A stretch of 64,000 nt of DNA from positions 186,001 through 250,000 of the forward strand of contig NZ_JAAIXY010000018.1 of NCBI RefSeq assembly GCF_010894455.1, written 5' to 3'. This document shows, in pieces, positions 26,329-34,717 of this stretch. This stretch comes from Myxococcus eversor (GTDB lineage: Bacteria; Myxococcota; Myxococcia; Myxococcales; Myxococcaceae). Made by a program: the position numbers and the translations under genes. Below the pieces are notes generated by a model. The model was not told the DNA's origin. It worked only from the letters and a program-made list of their open reading frames with translations, and did not search any database. How positions within the stretch are numbered: the stretch's first letter is position 1; the number at the start of each line of letters is the position of its first letter.

Positions 26329-26471
26329 GCGCGCCTCGGCCTCCATCGCCTGAAAACAGAGTCTTCCACGAGGCGTCACCCCGAACCACCACCCCCGCTC
26401 GTGCCAGCGCCCCGGGAGCGATACACTTGTCTCACGGCACTCGAGGCCCGGCCTCGTCAGGAGTCACCCCC

Positions 26472-26936
26472 ATGAGCGCGACCGTCGGTGTCAACAAGCT
26501 GTCCGTCGTCCACAAGGATACCGGCGGGAACACCATCGCCTTCCCGGACGTGTGCAAGACGCCCAGCCCCGCCGGCCCCATCCCCATCCCGTACCCCAAC
26601 ATCGCCATGTCCTCCGACACCGCGAAGGGCACGAAGAAGGTCTCCGTGGACGGCAAGCCCGTCTGCGTCGAGGACTCCAACTTCAGCACCAGCAGCGGTG
26701 ACGAGGCGGGCACCGCCGGCGGCGGCGTCGCCTCCAGCAAGACCAAGGGCAAGGCCGAGTTCGTCAACTACTCCTTCGACGTGAAGTTCGAAGGCAAGAG
26801 CGTGGCTCGGACCTTCGACCTCATGCTCCACAACGACAAGAACACCCCGCCCGCGCCGCTGCTCCAGGGGCCCGTCATCGCGCTCGGCCAGGACGAGATG
26901 AAGGCCAGGTGCCTGGTCTGCGAAAAGGAGCTGTGA
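26472..26936 (+). CDS. DUF4150 PAAR-like spike-tip protein
   Basis: A 154-residue protein matching PAAR-like DUF4150: KDTGGNTIAFPDVCKTPSPAG, PIPIPYPNIAMSSDTAKGTKKV, GKPVCVEDSNFSTSSGDEAGTAGGGVASSKTKGKAEFVNYSFDV and a C-terminal CLVCEKEL. PAAR-like proteins form the sharpened tip of the T6SS VgrG spike and carry effectors. The length is that of a stand-alone tip without a fused toxin, consistent with a separately encoded effector. AGGAG lies 8 bases before ATG 26472. The stop overlaps the next gene by four bases (GTGA), showing translational coupling to TIGR02270. Confidence 0.92.
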   Translation: MSATVGVNKLSVVHKDTGGNTIAFPDVCKTPSPAGPIPIPYPNIAMSSDTAKGTKKVSVDGKPVCVEDSNFSTSSGDEAGTAGGGVASSKTKGKAEFVNYSFDVKFEGKSVARTFDLMLHNDKNTPPAPLLQGPVIALGQDEMKARCLVCEKEL

Positions 26937-28240
26937 CCATTCGCCGGCCCACCGTTCGCTGGGAGCTGCTGGAGCATCACCTCGAAGAGGCCGAGTTCCT
27001 CTGGACTCAATGGGAACAGGCCCTCTGGAGTCCGGAGCTCACCCTCCCGGAAGTCTCGCAGGGTGACGAGGGACGGCTGCTCGCCCATCTGGATGCGCTC
27101 GTCCTGGGAGGTCCTCCCGCGGCCCAACGCTTCCTGATGCCCGCACTCGCCTCCGAGGAGCCCGCTCGCATCGCCGTGGCCACCTGGGTGCTGCTCGCTT
27201 CCGAGGACACGAGCGGGCACGAGGCCGTCTTCAAGTGCCTCGAAGCCACTCCCGAGGAGGCGGGCCCCGGCATTCTCCGCGCGCTGGAGCTGCTCGCGCG
27301 TGATGACCTCCACGCGGCCTTCCTGAAGCGACTGCCGGGACTTCCACCCGAGGTCCAGGCGGGAATCATCCGAGCGAGACGACTCCAGCGGCTCGCCTTG
27401 CCCGACACGTTGAACGGGGACGACGCCCTTCAGGCCGAGGTCCTCCGCGCCCTGCCGTTCGTGCCTCGGACAGCCCTGGGCGACACCCAGGTGAAGCGCG
27501 CGCTGGGCCACGACAGCGCCGTCCTGCGTGACGCCGCGCTGGAGGTGGGCATGATGTTCGGCTCACGTGACGCGTGGATGCTCGCTCGTGAGCGGGCCCT
27601 GTCCCAGGAGCCCTCTCCGCGCACGGTGCTGCTCTCGCTGGCCGTGGCGGGTGACTCGAAGGACTTCGCGGACCTGGTGGGTCGGCTCGCGGATGAAGAC
27701 GTCCGCGAGGAGGTCATCTGGGCGCTGGGCTTCAGCGGCAAGCTCGCCGCCGCGGAGGCACTGCTTCCCCTGCTTCATGATGAAGACCACGGGCTGCTCG
27801 CCGCGTCGTCCTTCGCCGCCATCACCGGCCTGCCGCTCGCGCCTCCCTTCATCCTGGAGGAGCTCTCCGAGGAGGACTCCGCCGAGGAGGAAGAGGAAGC
27901 TCCCGCGCCGGAGGACTTCCGCGAGATGCTGCCCGGGCCTCGAGTGCTGCCCGGGCGCGTGGATGCCCACGCCGTGGAGCACTGGTGGGCGGGGCGACGC
28001 GCGAGCCTGACGCAGACGGAGCGCTACCTGCGCGGCGTGCGCCTCACCGCCGAGGGACTGGCCACGGCGCTGGAGACAGAGCCGATGCGACGCAGACCCG
28101 CGCTCGCCTGGGAGGTCGCCCTGCGCAGCGGCGGCGCGCTGTTCATCGAGCCCCGGCTGTGGAGCCAGTCACAGCGACAGCAGGCACGGACCGTGGTGGC
28201 ACAGCTCACGCGCGGTTGGAACCGCCCGCAGAGCCGTTGA
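26933..28240 (+). CDS. TIGR02270 family HEAT-repeat protein of T6SS islands
   Basis: A 435-residue protein with the TIGR02270 layout: RWELLEHHLEEAEFLWTQWEQAL at the start, HEAT-type helical repeats in the middle (GHDSAVLRDAALEVGMMFG; LADEDVREEVIWALGFSG; HDEDHGLLAASSFAAITGL), an acidic loop SEEDSAEEEEEAP, then LPGRVDAHAVEHWW and a C-terminal QRQQARTVVAQLTRGWNRP. This family is commonly encoded with DUF4150 and DUF2169. It is thought to act in effector handling, but its function is not demonstrated. GTG 26933 overlaps the DUF4150 stop. Confidence 0.9.
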   Translation: MTIRRPTVRWELLEHHLEEAEFLWTQWEQALWSPELTLPEVSQGDEGRLLAHLDALVLGGPPAAQRFLMPALASEEPARIAVATWVLLASEDTSGHEAVFKCLEATPEEAGPGILRALELLARDDLHAAFLKRLPGLPPEVQAGIIRARRLQRLALPDTLNGDDALQAEVLRALPFVPRTALGDTQVKRALGHDSAVLRDAALEVGMMFGSRDAWMLARERALSQEPSPRTVLLSLAVAGDSKDFADLVGRLADEDVREEVIWALGFSGKLAAAEALLPLLHDEDHGLLAASSFAAITGLPLAPPFILEELSEEDSAEEEEEAPAPEDFREMLPGPRVLPGRVDAHAVEHWWAGRRASLTQTERYLRGVRLTAEGLATALETEPMRRRPALAWEVALRSGGALFIEPRLWSQSQRQQARTVVAQLTRGWNRPQSR

Positions 28241-28377
28241 GCCCTCCACGCCACGCGCCCATCGGGGACTCGCGCAAGACACAGCTCGACGGGCCGCCGC
28301 GCCACACGTGTCCGAACCCACCGTGAACACAGACGCGCATCACTGACTCACGCGGAACACCGGGAGCCACGGCGGAA

Positions 28378-28409
28378 GAGGGGACAGTGGCAACACCCAC
28401 CGTCCCCTC
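28378..28409. terminator. hairpin between convergent T6SS and esterase genes
   Basis: Stem GAGGGGAC / GTCCCCTC (8 bp), an A-C mismatch, then GTGG / CCAC, with loop CAACAC. It lies in the 178-bp gap between convergent stops. It may serve both strands, with no U-tract on either. Confidence 0.5.
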
Positions 28410-28418
28410 CGCTTCACG

Positions 28419-30302
28419 CTACTGCGTGTACCCGACGGTGAGCACCGCGTTCGTCGAGTCCTTCACGAACAGGTACTGCATCCCCGTCTGCTCCAAGCTG
28501 AAGCGCAGCCGGAGCTGCGTCCTGCCCGTCTTGTTGATGGAGGACAGGCCCGCGTCGCTGAAGTCCCCCGAGGCCTTCGCCCCGCTCGCGAACTTGTCGA
28601 TGCTCGCCACCGCGCTGGCACCGGCCGCCGCCGCCCAGTCCGCCACTTCCGTGGACGCCGCGTTGAACGTGCCCGCCTTCACGTCGATGACCACCGTGTT
28701 CCCCGACGGCGTCGACCACGGGTCTCCCGAGCCCGACGAGTAGTTCACCGTGAGGTACGCCCGCGTCACCGTCGCCCCATCCGGCAGGCTCGACGTGTCG
28801 AACGAGAGGAAGGAGCGGTTGAACTTCCCATCCGTCCCGCGCCCCAGCGCCAGGTTCGTCAGCGTCCCCAGCGCCACGCCGCTGCCGTCCGCGTTCGCCT
28901 TCAGATATCCATCCTCCGCCGCGATGCTGGCGAAAGTCGCCGTCGTGGACGTCGGCGTCCCCGTGTTGTTCACCGTGACGCTCGTATCGTTGTCCGTCGC
29001 CTGGTTGCCCGCGGCGTCATACGCCCGAGCCCCCAGCGTGTGCGCGCCGTTGCCCACGCCCTGGCTGTTCCAGGTGAACTCGTAAGGCGCCGCCGAATCT
29101 GTCGCCACCGGGCTGCCGTCCACCAGCAGCTCCACCCGCGCGACACCCACCGCGTCCGACGCGCTCACCACCACCGTCACCGCGCCGCTCACCGTCGTCC
29201 CGCTCGCAGGAGACGTCACGTTCACCGCGGGCGGCGTGGTGTCACCGCTCGGCTCGCCACCGCCGCCTCCGACGATGCCGAAGAACTTCGCCTGGTGGTA
29301 CACGGCGCAGATGTTCATGTCCGTCACGAACCCGCCCACCGAGCCACACGCCGTGGTGCTCCCGGGGAAGTTGTACTGCGCGTCGAACGCCACCGCGTGA
29401 CCCATGCCGGTGATTTCCCACGTCTCGACGAGGGCCCGGCCCGCGCCATCGCGGTAGACCTTGTGCGGGAAGCCCGACACCGTCTCCGTCGTGTCAGGCG
29501 TCTGGTCGATGCCGTGCACGTTGGTCCACTGCTCCATCGCCTCGGTGCCGTTCATCGGCCGGACGGTGAAGTCGCTCGTCCCGTACCAGATGGACACCGG
29601 CGGACGCGGCCCCGTGTAGCCGGAGTAGCCACTGCGCGCCAGGTCACCCCACGCCGCGGGCGTCTTGTCCGCGCCCGGGCTCATGCACGAGAACGCCGCG
29701 TTCATCGACGTGGCGCACTTGTACGGCCCGCCCGCGTTGATGGCTCCCGCGGAGAAGACATCCGGATACGTGGCGAGCAGCGCCGGAGCCATGTACCCAC
29801 CGGCCGAGAAGCCGACGACGTACACCCGCGACGCATCGATGGAGTACGCCGCCTTCATCGCGTCCACCATCTGCTTGATGGACAGCGCCTCGCCCGAGCC
29901 GCGCGCGATGTCACCTGGCTCGAACCAGTTGAAGCAACTGGTGGCGTTGTTGCCACTCGATTGCTGCGGATACACCACGTAGAACTTGTAGACGTTGGCC
30001 GCCGCCGTCCAACCACTCGCCTCCATGCCCGTCGCGTTCTGCGTGCAGCCGTGGAGCACCACCACCAGCGGCGCGTTCGCCGGTACGCCCGTCGGCACGT
30101 GGCGATACATCGCCAGGTTGCCCGGGTTGCTGCCAAAGCCCGTGACCTGCGTCAGCCCCTGCTCGGACTCTGCCAGCTCCGGCTCGGACCGCACGGAGGG
30201 CTCCGCGTCGAGCCCACCACAGCCCAACACTCCCGCGAACAACCACGCGGCGAGGGTGAATCGAGAACACGTCGAAGTGAAGCGAGGACGCTGCGAGGAC
30301 AT
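28419..30302 (-). CDS. PHB-depolymerase/feruloyl-esterase-type lipoprotein with Ig-like and CBM96-like domains
   Basis: A 627-residue lipoprotein (lipobox VLGC, Cys28). The esterase domain has the oxyanion motif VVVLHGCTQNATGM (about 81-94), nucleophile G-F-S-A-G-G (Ser166) and the late EITGMGHAVAFD that supplies the catalytic His, as in the extracellular esterase_phb family acting on polyhydroxybutyrate or feruloyl-polysaccharides. After a Gly-rich linker comes a bacterial Ig-like domain (PPAVNVTSPASGTTVSGAV) and a C-terminal DNRLRE/CBM96-like domain (EDGYLKANADGSG; RSFLSFDTSSLPDGATVTRAYL). GGGAGG lies 6 bases before ATG 30302. It is probably exposed on the cell surface for polymer degradation. 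Confidence 0.9.
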   Translation of the reverse strand: MSSQRPRFTSTCSRFTLAAWLFAGVLGCGGLDAEPSVRSEPELAESEQGLTQVTGFGSNPGNLAMYRHVPTGVPANAPLVVVLHGCTQNATGMEASGWTAAANVYKFYVVYPQQSSGNNATSCFNWFEPGDIARGSGEALSIKQMVDAMKAAYSIDASRVYVVGFSAGGYMAPALLATYPDVFSAGAINAGGPYKCATSMNAAFSCMSPGADKTPAAWGDLARSGYSGYTGPRPPVSIWYGTSDFTVRPMNGTEAMEQWTNVHGIDQTPDTTETVSGFPHKVYRDGAGRALVETWEITGMGHAVAFDAQYNFPGSTTACGSVGGFVTDMNICAVYHQAKFFGIVGGGGGEPSGDTTPPAVNVTSPASGTTVSGAVTVVVSASDAVGVARVELLVDGSPVATDSAAPYEFTWNSQGVGNGAHTLGARAYDAAGNQATDNDTSVTVNNTGTPTSTTATFASIAAEDGYLKANADGSGVALGTLTNLALGRGTDGKFNRSFLSFDTSSLPDGATVTRAYLTVNYSSGSGDPWSTPSGNTVVIDVKAGTFNAASTEVADWAAAAGASAVASIDKFASGAKASGDFSDAGLSSINKTGRTQLRLRFSLEQTGMQYLFVKDSTNAVLTVGYTQ

Positions 30303-30489
30303 GGTGCCTCCCGGGCCGCCATGGGGGGAAAGGACGGCCACGGGCCGCAACGTGACTCCCCCGCACTCCCCGGGTTCAAGGCGCGCCGCGTCGCCTCGAC
30401 GGTGAAATCTGAACCAGGATTCATTTTATGCACCGCGTCGAATTTCCATGAAACATGAACCATTCTTCAGTTCACGCTTCACTCGGGAA

Positions 30490-30501
30490 TCCGGTACCGG
30501 A
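30490..30501. promoter_or_regulatory. 12-bp palindrome upstream of the esterase gene
   Basis: TCCGGTACCGGA is a perfect palindrome in the 292-bp gap between gshB and the esterase. That gap is AT-richer than average and contains a minus-strand TAAAAT near 30425 that could be a -10 element. No -35 is convincing. An operator is possible, but the palindrome could be chance. Confidence 0.3.
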
Positions 30502-30594
30502 CACGGCACTGCCCGAAACGCCGAGCCAACGTCCTCCGTTTGGCGCGAAACAACCGACCTTGGCGGAAGGTGACTCGGCGCTGCCCTGCGTCCG

Positions 30595-31560
30595 TCAGGC
30601 CGAGGGACGCTCGGCGGCGAGCCGCTCGGCCACGTCCAGCACGCGGGCCTCCACGCACACGCCATCCAGGTGGTTCGCCTCCACCAGACCCGTGGGGCTC
30701 GTTACGTTCACCTCGGTGAGGTAGTCGCCGAGCACGTCGATGCCCACGAGCAACAGGCCCCGCTTGCGCAGCTCGGGCTTGAGCCGCTCGCAGATTTCCA
30801 GGTCGCGCGCCGTGAGCACCGCCTTGTGGGGCGTGCCACCAGCGGCCATGTTCCCCCGGTGGTCATCGCCGGACGGCACGCGCAGCACGCCGCCCACCGG
30901 CTCTCCATCCACCAGGAGGATGCGCTTGTCGCCCAGGCGGCTCTCCGGGATGTACGCCTGCGCGACGACGGCCTCGCGGCCTCCCTGGGTGAGCAGCTCC
31001 ACGGCCGAGCGCGCGTTCCGGTCTCCCTTGGACAGGAAGAGGATGCCCTTGCCGCCGAAGCCGTCGATGGGCTTGAGGATGGTGCCCTGCTCGTTGCGGG
31101 CGATGAAGTCCAGCAGCACCGGCAGCTCGCGGGTGATGCGGGTGTCCGGCATCAGGTCCGGGTAGCGCAGGGCGAAGAGCTTCTCGTTCGCGTCGCGGAT
31201 GCCCGCCGGGTCGTTGATGTAGACGGGCTTGCGGCCCTGACACAGCTCCACCAATTGCGTGGCGTGGAGGAACTCCGCGTCGACGGGCGGGTCCTTGCGC
31301 AGGAAGAGCACGTCCAGCTCCGACAACGGCCGCGCCTCCTCGTCGAGCACGTCGAAGTGCCGCCCCGGCTCCCGGCGCACCGTGACGTGGCGCATGCGCG
31401 CCTCCGCGCAGCGGCCGTTGAAGCGCAGCCACCCCTGCTCGAAGTAGAGCACCCGATGGCCGCGCTGCTGCGCCTCCAGCATCAGCGCGAAGGTGGAGTC
31501 ATGGTCCACTCGCACTGTCTCGAGCGGGTCCATCAGGAAGCCAATGGTGAGCGCGGCCAT
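30595..31560 (-). CDS. gshB: glutathione synthetase GshB
   Basis: A 321-residue cytoplasmic ATP-grasp ligase that joins gamma-glutamylcysteine and glycine. Family features in order are IGFLMDPLETVRVDHDSTFALMLEAQ (N-terminal GSH-S domain), DVLFLRKDPPVDAEFLHATQL, VYINDPAGIRDANEKLFA, the ATP-grasp ILKPIDGFGGKGI loop, QAYIPESRLGDKRILLVDGEPVGGVLR, and GIDVLGDYLTEVNVTSPTGL with the metal-binding E and N. Length matches the bacterial enzyme. The ATG at 31560 gives the standard MAALTIGFLMDP start. The kinase gene ends 79 bases upstream on the same strand. Confidence 0.97.
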   Translation of the reverse strand: MAALTIGFLMDPLETVRVDHDSTFALMLEAQQRGHRVLYFEQGWLRFNGRCAEARMRHVTVRREPGRHFDVLDEEARPLSELDVLFLRKDPPVDAEFLHATQLVELCQGRKPVYINDPAGIRDANEKLFALRYPDLMPDTRITRELPVLLDFIARNEQGTILKPIDGFGGKGILFLSKGDRNARSAVELLTQGGREAVVAQAYIPESRLGDKRILLVDGEPVGGVLRVPSGDDHRGNMAAGGTPHKAVLTARDLEICERLKPELRKRGLLLVGIDVLGDYLTEVNVTSPTGLVEANHLDGVCVEARVLDVAERLAAERPSA

Positions 31561-31638
31561 AGTCTCGTCGCAGGGGGTTGAAGGGGGCGCGACGATAACA
31601 GGACCGCGCGTCACATCCCCAGCACCACCGCGACGCGG

Positions 31639-33342
31639 TCAACCCTCGGGATACCCATCCAGTCGGAAGGCGGTGGTCTCGCCGGCTTTGATTTCAACCT
31701 GGAGGGGGTATTTCTTCTGCCGGGGGCCGATGATGCTCAAGGTGTGGGTGCCCGCCGGCACCACCATGCCCAGAATGGGCGTCGTCCCCAGCTTCCGCTT
31801 CCCCAGGAACACGGGCGCGCGCTGGCTGCCCACGATGAGGGTCAGCTTGCCTGTCTGCCGCGAGGGCTTCGTGGCGACAGCCTGCTCCGGCTTCGCGCCC
31901 GCGTCTTCGTCCGCCGGAGGCTTGCCCTTCTCCGGCTTCTTCGTCGACGTCGCGTCCGCCAGCGTGCCCGCATCCGGCTCCTGGTAGATGGGCAGTCCCG
32001 GGTCGAACCGCTTCAGCTCCTGGGTCGGCGTCTGCTCCACGACGGGCGTCATCGTCTCGTCCAGCGCGCTGCTCAAGCGCACGGCGCCATAGGCGCCTCC
32101 CCCGAGGATGGCGAGCAGCACCAGGCCCCACAGGACGTTCGAGCTCCGGCGCTGTCCCGACGTGAGGTCCGTATCCGCCGGAGGCTGACCCGTGGCGGAC
32201 TTCACCGTGGACACCTTGCGGGAGGCCTTCTTGAGCTCCTTGGCGTCCGGCACCGACGAGTTGCCCGTCTTCGGCGTGGCCTGGTTCTCGCGCACCGGCA
32301 GGTACGGCCCGTCATCCCCCCGCAGGGCGCGCTTGGCGGCCTCCAGCATCAGGCTGTTGGCGGTGCCGTCCGCGCTCTCCAGCAGCGCGCGCGTGGCCGC
32401 CATCCGCTCCGTGAACAGCTCCTTCATCAGCGAGCCGCGGTGGTCCGCGTCCTGAATCAGCGAGCCCGCCGCGGCTTCAATCGCCCGCGCCATGTCCCGG
32501 CCGTTGGCGAAGCGCTTCTCGCGGCTGCGCTCCAAGGACTGCATCACCACCTTGGAGATCTGCTCGGACACGTGCGGCGTGACGTGCGAGGGCCAGGGGA
32601 TGGGCGCCTCGAGAATCTTCATCATCTCATCGCGCTCGGTGTGTCCCGCGAACAGGCGCGCGCCGGTGAGCATCTCGTGCATCATCACGCCCACCGAGAA
32701 CAGGTCGCTGCGGCCATCCAGCTTGTCGCCGCGCACCTGCTCTGGAGACATGTATCCGGTGGTGCCCTTCACCGTGCCCGCGTGGGTGCGCTCCAGGCTG
32801 CCCTTCGCCTTGGCGATGCCGAAGTCGAGCAGCTTCACCATGCCGTCGTACGTCACCATGATGTTCTTCTGGGCGACGTCGCGGTGGATGACGGGGCTGG
32901 GCTCGCCCGAGGGCGCGGTGAAGGTGTGCGCGTAGTACAGCGCCATGCAGACGTCGCGCGCCACCGACAGCGTGAAGCCCAGCGGCACCGGCTGCCTGGC
33001 GCGCAGGCACGCGCTCGTTATCTGGTTCAGGTTCTGCCCGGCGATGAACTCCATCGCCAGGTAGAGGCCGTCCTCCTCCTGCCCCAGGTCGAACACCTGC
33101 GCGATGTTGGGGTGGTTGAAGGCCGCGGTGATTCGCGCCTCGTCCAAGAACATCCGCTCGAACTGCTCGTTGTCCCGAGCGTCCGGCAGGATGCGTTTGA
33201 CGACCACGTATTTACGGAAGCCACCCGGACCCGAGGTGAAGCCGAGGAACAGCTCGGCCATGCCACCCACGGACAACTGCGTGACGACCTCGTACTTCCC
33301 GATGCGCTCGCCGCGATAAAAATCGATGGGTGCAACCTCCAC
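31639..33342 (-). CDS. membrane Ser/Thr protein kinase with C-terminal PEGA domain
   Basis: A 567-residue kinase. The kinase domain (about 15-275) has glycine loop LSVGGMAELFLG, ATP-binding Lys in YVVVKRIL, catalytic loop VIHRDVAQKN, D-F-G in LLDFGIAK and the activation segment GTTGYMSPEQ. The catalytic-loop Lys normally two residues after HRD is replaced by Ala, as in the second kinase of this window. A single transmembrane segment (VLWGLVLLAILGGGAYGAV) lies near 415, followed by an acidic linker and an external PEGA-type domain (TLIVGSQRAPVFLGKRKLGTTP). GTG 33342 is chosen by position. Its upstream side is the oriC candidate. Confidence 0.9.
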   Translation of the reverse strand: MEVAPIDFYRGERIGKYEVVTQLSVGGMAELFLGFTSGPGGFRKYVVVKRILPDARDNEQFERMFLDEARITAAFNHPNIAQVFDLGQEEDGLYLAMEFIAGQNLNQITSACLRARQPVPLGFTLSVARDVCMALYYAHTFTAPSGEPSPVIHRDVAQKNIMVTYDGMVKLLDFGIAKAKGSLERTHAGTVKGTTGYMSPEQVRGDKLDGRSDLFSVGVMMHEMLTGARLFAGHTERDEMMKILEAPIPWPSHVTPHVSEQISKVVMQSLERSREKRFANGRDMARAIEAAAGSLIQDADHRGSLMKELFTERMAATRALLESADGTANSLMLEAAKRALRGDDGPYLPVRENQATPKTGNSSVPDAKELKKASRKVSTVKSATGQPPADTDLTSGQRRSSNVLWGLVLLAILGGGAYGAVRLSSALDETMTPVVEQTPTQELKRFDPGLPIYQEPDAGTLADATSTKKPEKGKPPADEDAGAKPEQAVATKPSRQTGKLTLIVGSQRAPVFLGKRKLGTTPILGMVVPAGTHTLSIIGPRQKKYPLQVEIKAGETTAFRLDGYPEG

Positions 33343-33411
33343 GACAGCGCCCCGACACCGGAGCAGCACCACGACAGAGGATAACAGGCTTGTAGGGCGC
33401 GGACGTGCGGT

Positions 33412-33703
33412 GAGTATCCACCGTCACGCCCGGTCGCCCCCTCGTCCACTGAAGACCTGTGGATGGCCTGTGGATAGTGGGGGTGGGGTTGTGGAGAAAC
33501 GGTGGCGTGGATCAGCCCCTGTGGAAGGCCGGGGGAAACCGTCAGTTTACCCACATGTAGCATCGGCCAAATTCGTCAGTCATCCCGCGAGCTTGCTGAC
33601 TTATCCCCAAATCCGAGCCCTCTACTTCTTCCACCATTTGATCAATACCTACATTAAGCTTTTGAAGAAGCAGCAGGCCGCTGGGGACAACGCCTGTGGA
33701 CGG
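33412..33703. other. candidate replication origin (oriC): DnaA-box cluster and AT-rich stretch
   Basis: The 389-bp gap between the kinase and TPR genes holds about nine DnaA-box-like 9-mers. Four match 8 of 9 bases of TTATCCACA or its complement: TGTGGATAG (33469), TGTGGAGAA (33490), TTACCCACA (33547) and TTATCCCCA (33601). Weaker ones lie at 33414, 33458, 33520, 33682 and 33695. The stretch from about 33600 to 33670 (including TTTGATCAATACC and ATTAAGCTTTTGAAG) is far more AT-rich than this genome's average and could be the unwinding element. Flanking genes diverge from it. dnaA lies about 30 kb away. Confidence 0.6.
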
Positions 33704-33731
33704 GTGCAACACGGTTGTAGACTGATGAGCC

Positions 33732-34553
33732 GTGCGCGCGTTGACCTTCATGTTCTGGCTGTTCGCCACCCAGGCCTGGGGCGCGGAACCTCCGTTGGGG
33801 CGCGCCGAGCAACAGTTCGATGCCCTGGAGTTCGATGCCGCCGCCGCGTCCTTCCTGGAGGCCCTGGAGGGCCCTGGGACGCGCGTGGAGCGCCTTCAGG
33901 CATGGCGGGGGCTGGCACTGGCTCGCGCCTTCATGGGGCAGCGCCAGGAGGCCCAGGAGGCATTCGAGGTTCTTCTCCTCCTGGAGCCCTCGGCGCAGGT
34001 GAAGGACTCGCTGGGGCCCAAGGTCCAGGTGCCGTTCCGCGCGGCACGGGCCGCCATGGAGGGCCAGCGGGCCACACTCACCGTGACGCGGCTGCCGGAT
34101 GGCCGGGTGTCGGCGGTGTTGGCGCAGCCCCGGAAGGTGGCCACGGAGGTGATGGTGGCGGTGCGCCTGCCGGGCGCGGCGGGGTTCTCCGCGGCGGTGG
34201 GCTCGCCGTCGGGGCCGGTGTCCGTGAAGGCACCTCCCGCGCGCGCCGTGGAGGCCTACGCGGTGGCACGGGACGCCGGAGGCCTCGTCCTCTTCGAGCA
34301 GGGCAGCCCGCGCGCGCCGCTGCGGCTGGAGGCCACCGAGGTCCTGCCGGCGGCGGTGGCCTCGGCGCGTGACGCGGCGACGTTCCCCACGGCGGAGACG
34401 GTGGTGGAAGAGGCACCTCGCCGCGCCCTCTGGCCCTATGTCGTGGGCGGGGTGGGCCTGGCGGCGGCGGCGGGAGTGGTGCTGGGCGTCGTGCTGACGC
34501 GGCCGGAGTCGCTGGCGCTGCCGGCGGCGGACCGCACGGAGCGGCTGCCATGA
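33732..34553 (+). CDS. secreted TPR-like protein with C-terminal membrane anchor
   Basis: A 273-residue protein starting at GTG. The signal peptide is MRALTFMFWLFATQAWG-AE. Residues 25-90 form a TPR-like helical pair (GRAEQQFDALEFDAAAASFLEAL; RGLALARAFMGQRQEAQEAFEVLLLLEP). A beta-rich middle follows (LTVTRLPDGRVSAVLAQP). Near the end is a hydrophobic segment, PYVVGGVGLAAAAGVVLGVVL, typical of a single anchor. Myxobacteria have many such proteins. It lies just right of the oriC candidate. The stop overlaps the ATG of the first downstream micro-ORF (ATGA), starting an unusual coupled chain to the lipoprotein gene. Confidence 0.78.
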   Translation: MRALTFMFWLFATQAWGAEPPLGRAEQQFDALEFDAAAASFLEALEGPGTRVERLQAWRGLALARAFMGQRQEAQEAFEVLLLLEPSAQVKDSLGPKVQVPFRAARAAMEGQRATLTVTRLPDGRVSAVLAQPRKVATEVMVAVRLPGAAGFSAAVGSPSGPVSVKAPPARAVEAYAVARDAGGLVLFEQGSPRAPLRLEATEVLPAAVASARDAATFPTAETVVEEAPRRALWPYVVGGVGLAAAAGVVLGVVLTRPESLALPAADRTERLP

Positions 34554-34717
34554 GCATCCGGATGCCGCTGAGAGCTGTCTACATGAGCGCCCGGATGCCG
34601 CTGACGGGGCTGCTGCCATGAGCACCCGGATGCCGCTGAGGGCTGTCTACATGAGCGCTCGGATGCCGCTGACGGGGCTGCTGCCATGAAGGCCCTGATG
34701 CCACTCAAGGGGCTGTT
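34550..34717 (+). repeat. 68-bp tandem repeat forming coupled micro-ORFs
   Basis: Two 68-bp units (34550-34617 and 34618-34685) are nearly identical and lead into a related third segment that is the start of the lipoprotein gene (34686). Each unit is itself built of two similar halves of 33-35 bp beginning ATGAGC. Both units form a 23-codon reading frame (MSxRMPLRAVY then MSARMPLTGLLP) whose TGA overlaps the ATG of the next unit: frames 34550-34621 and 34618-34689. The chain links the TPR gene stop, both micro-ORFs and the lipoprotein start by ATGA overlaps. Confidence 0.8.
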
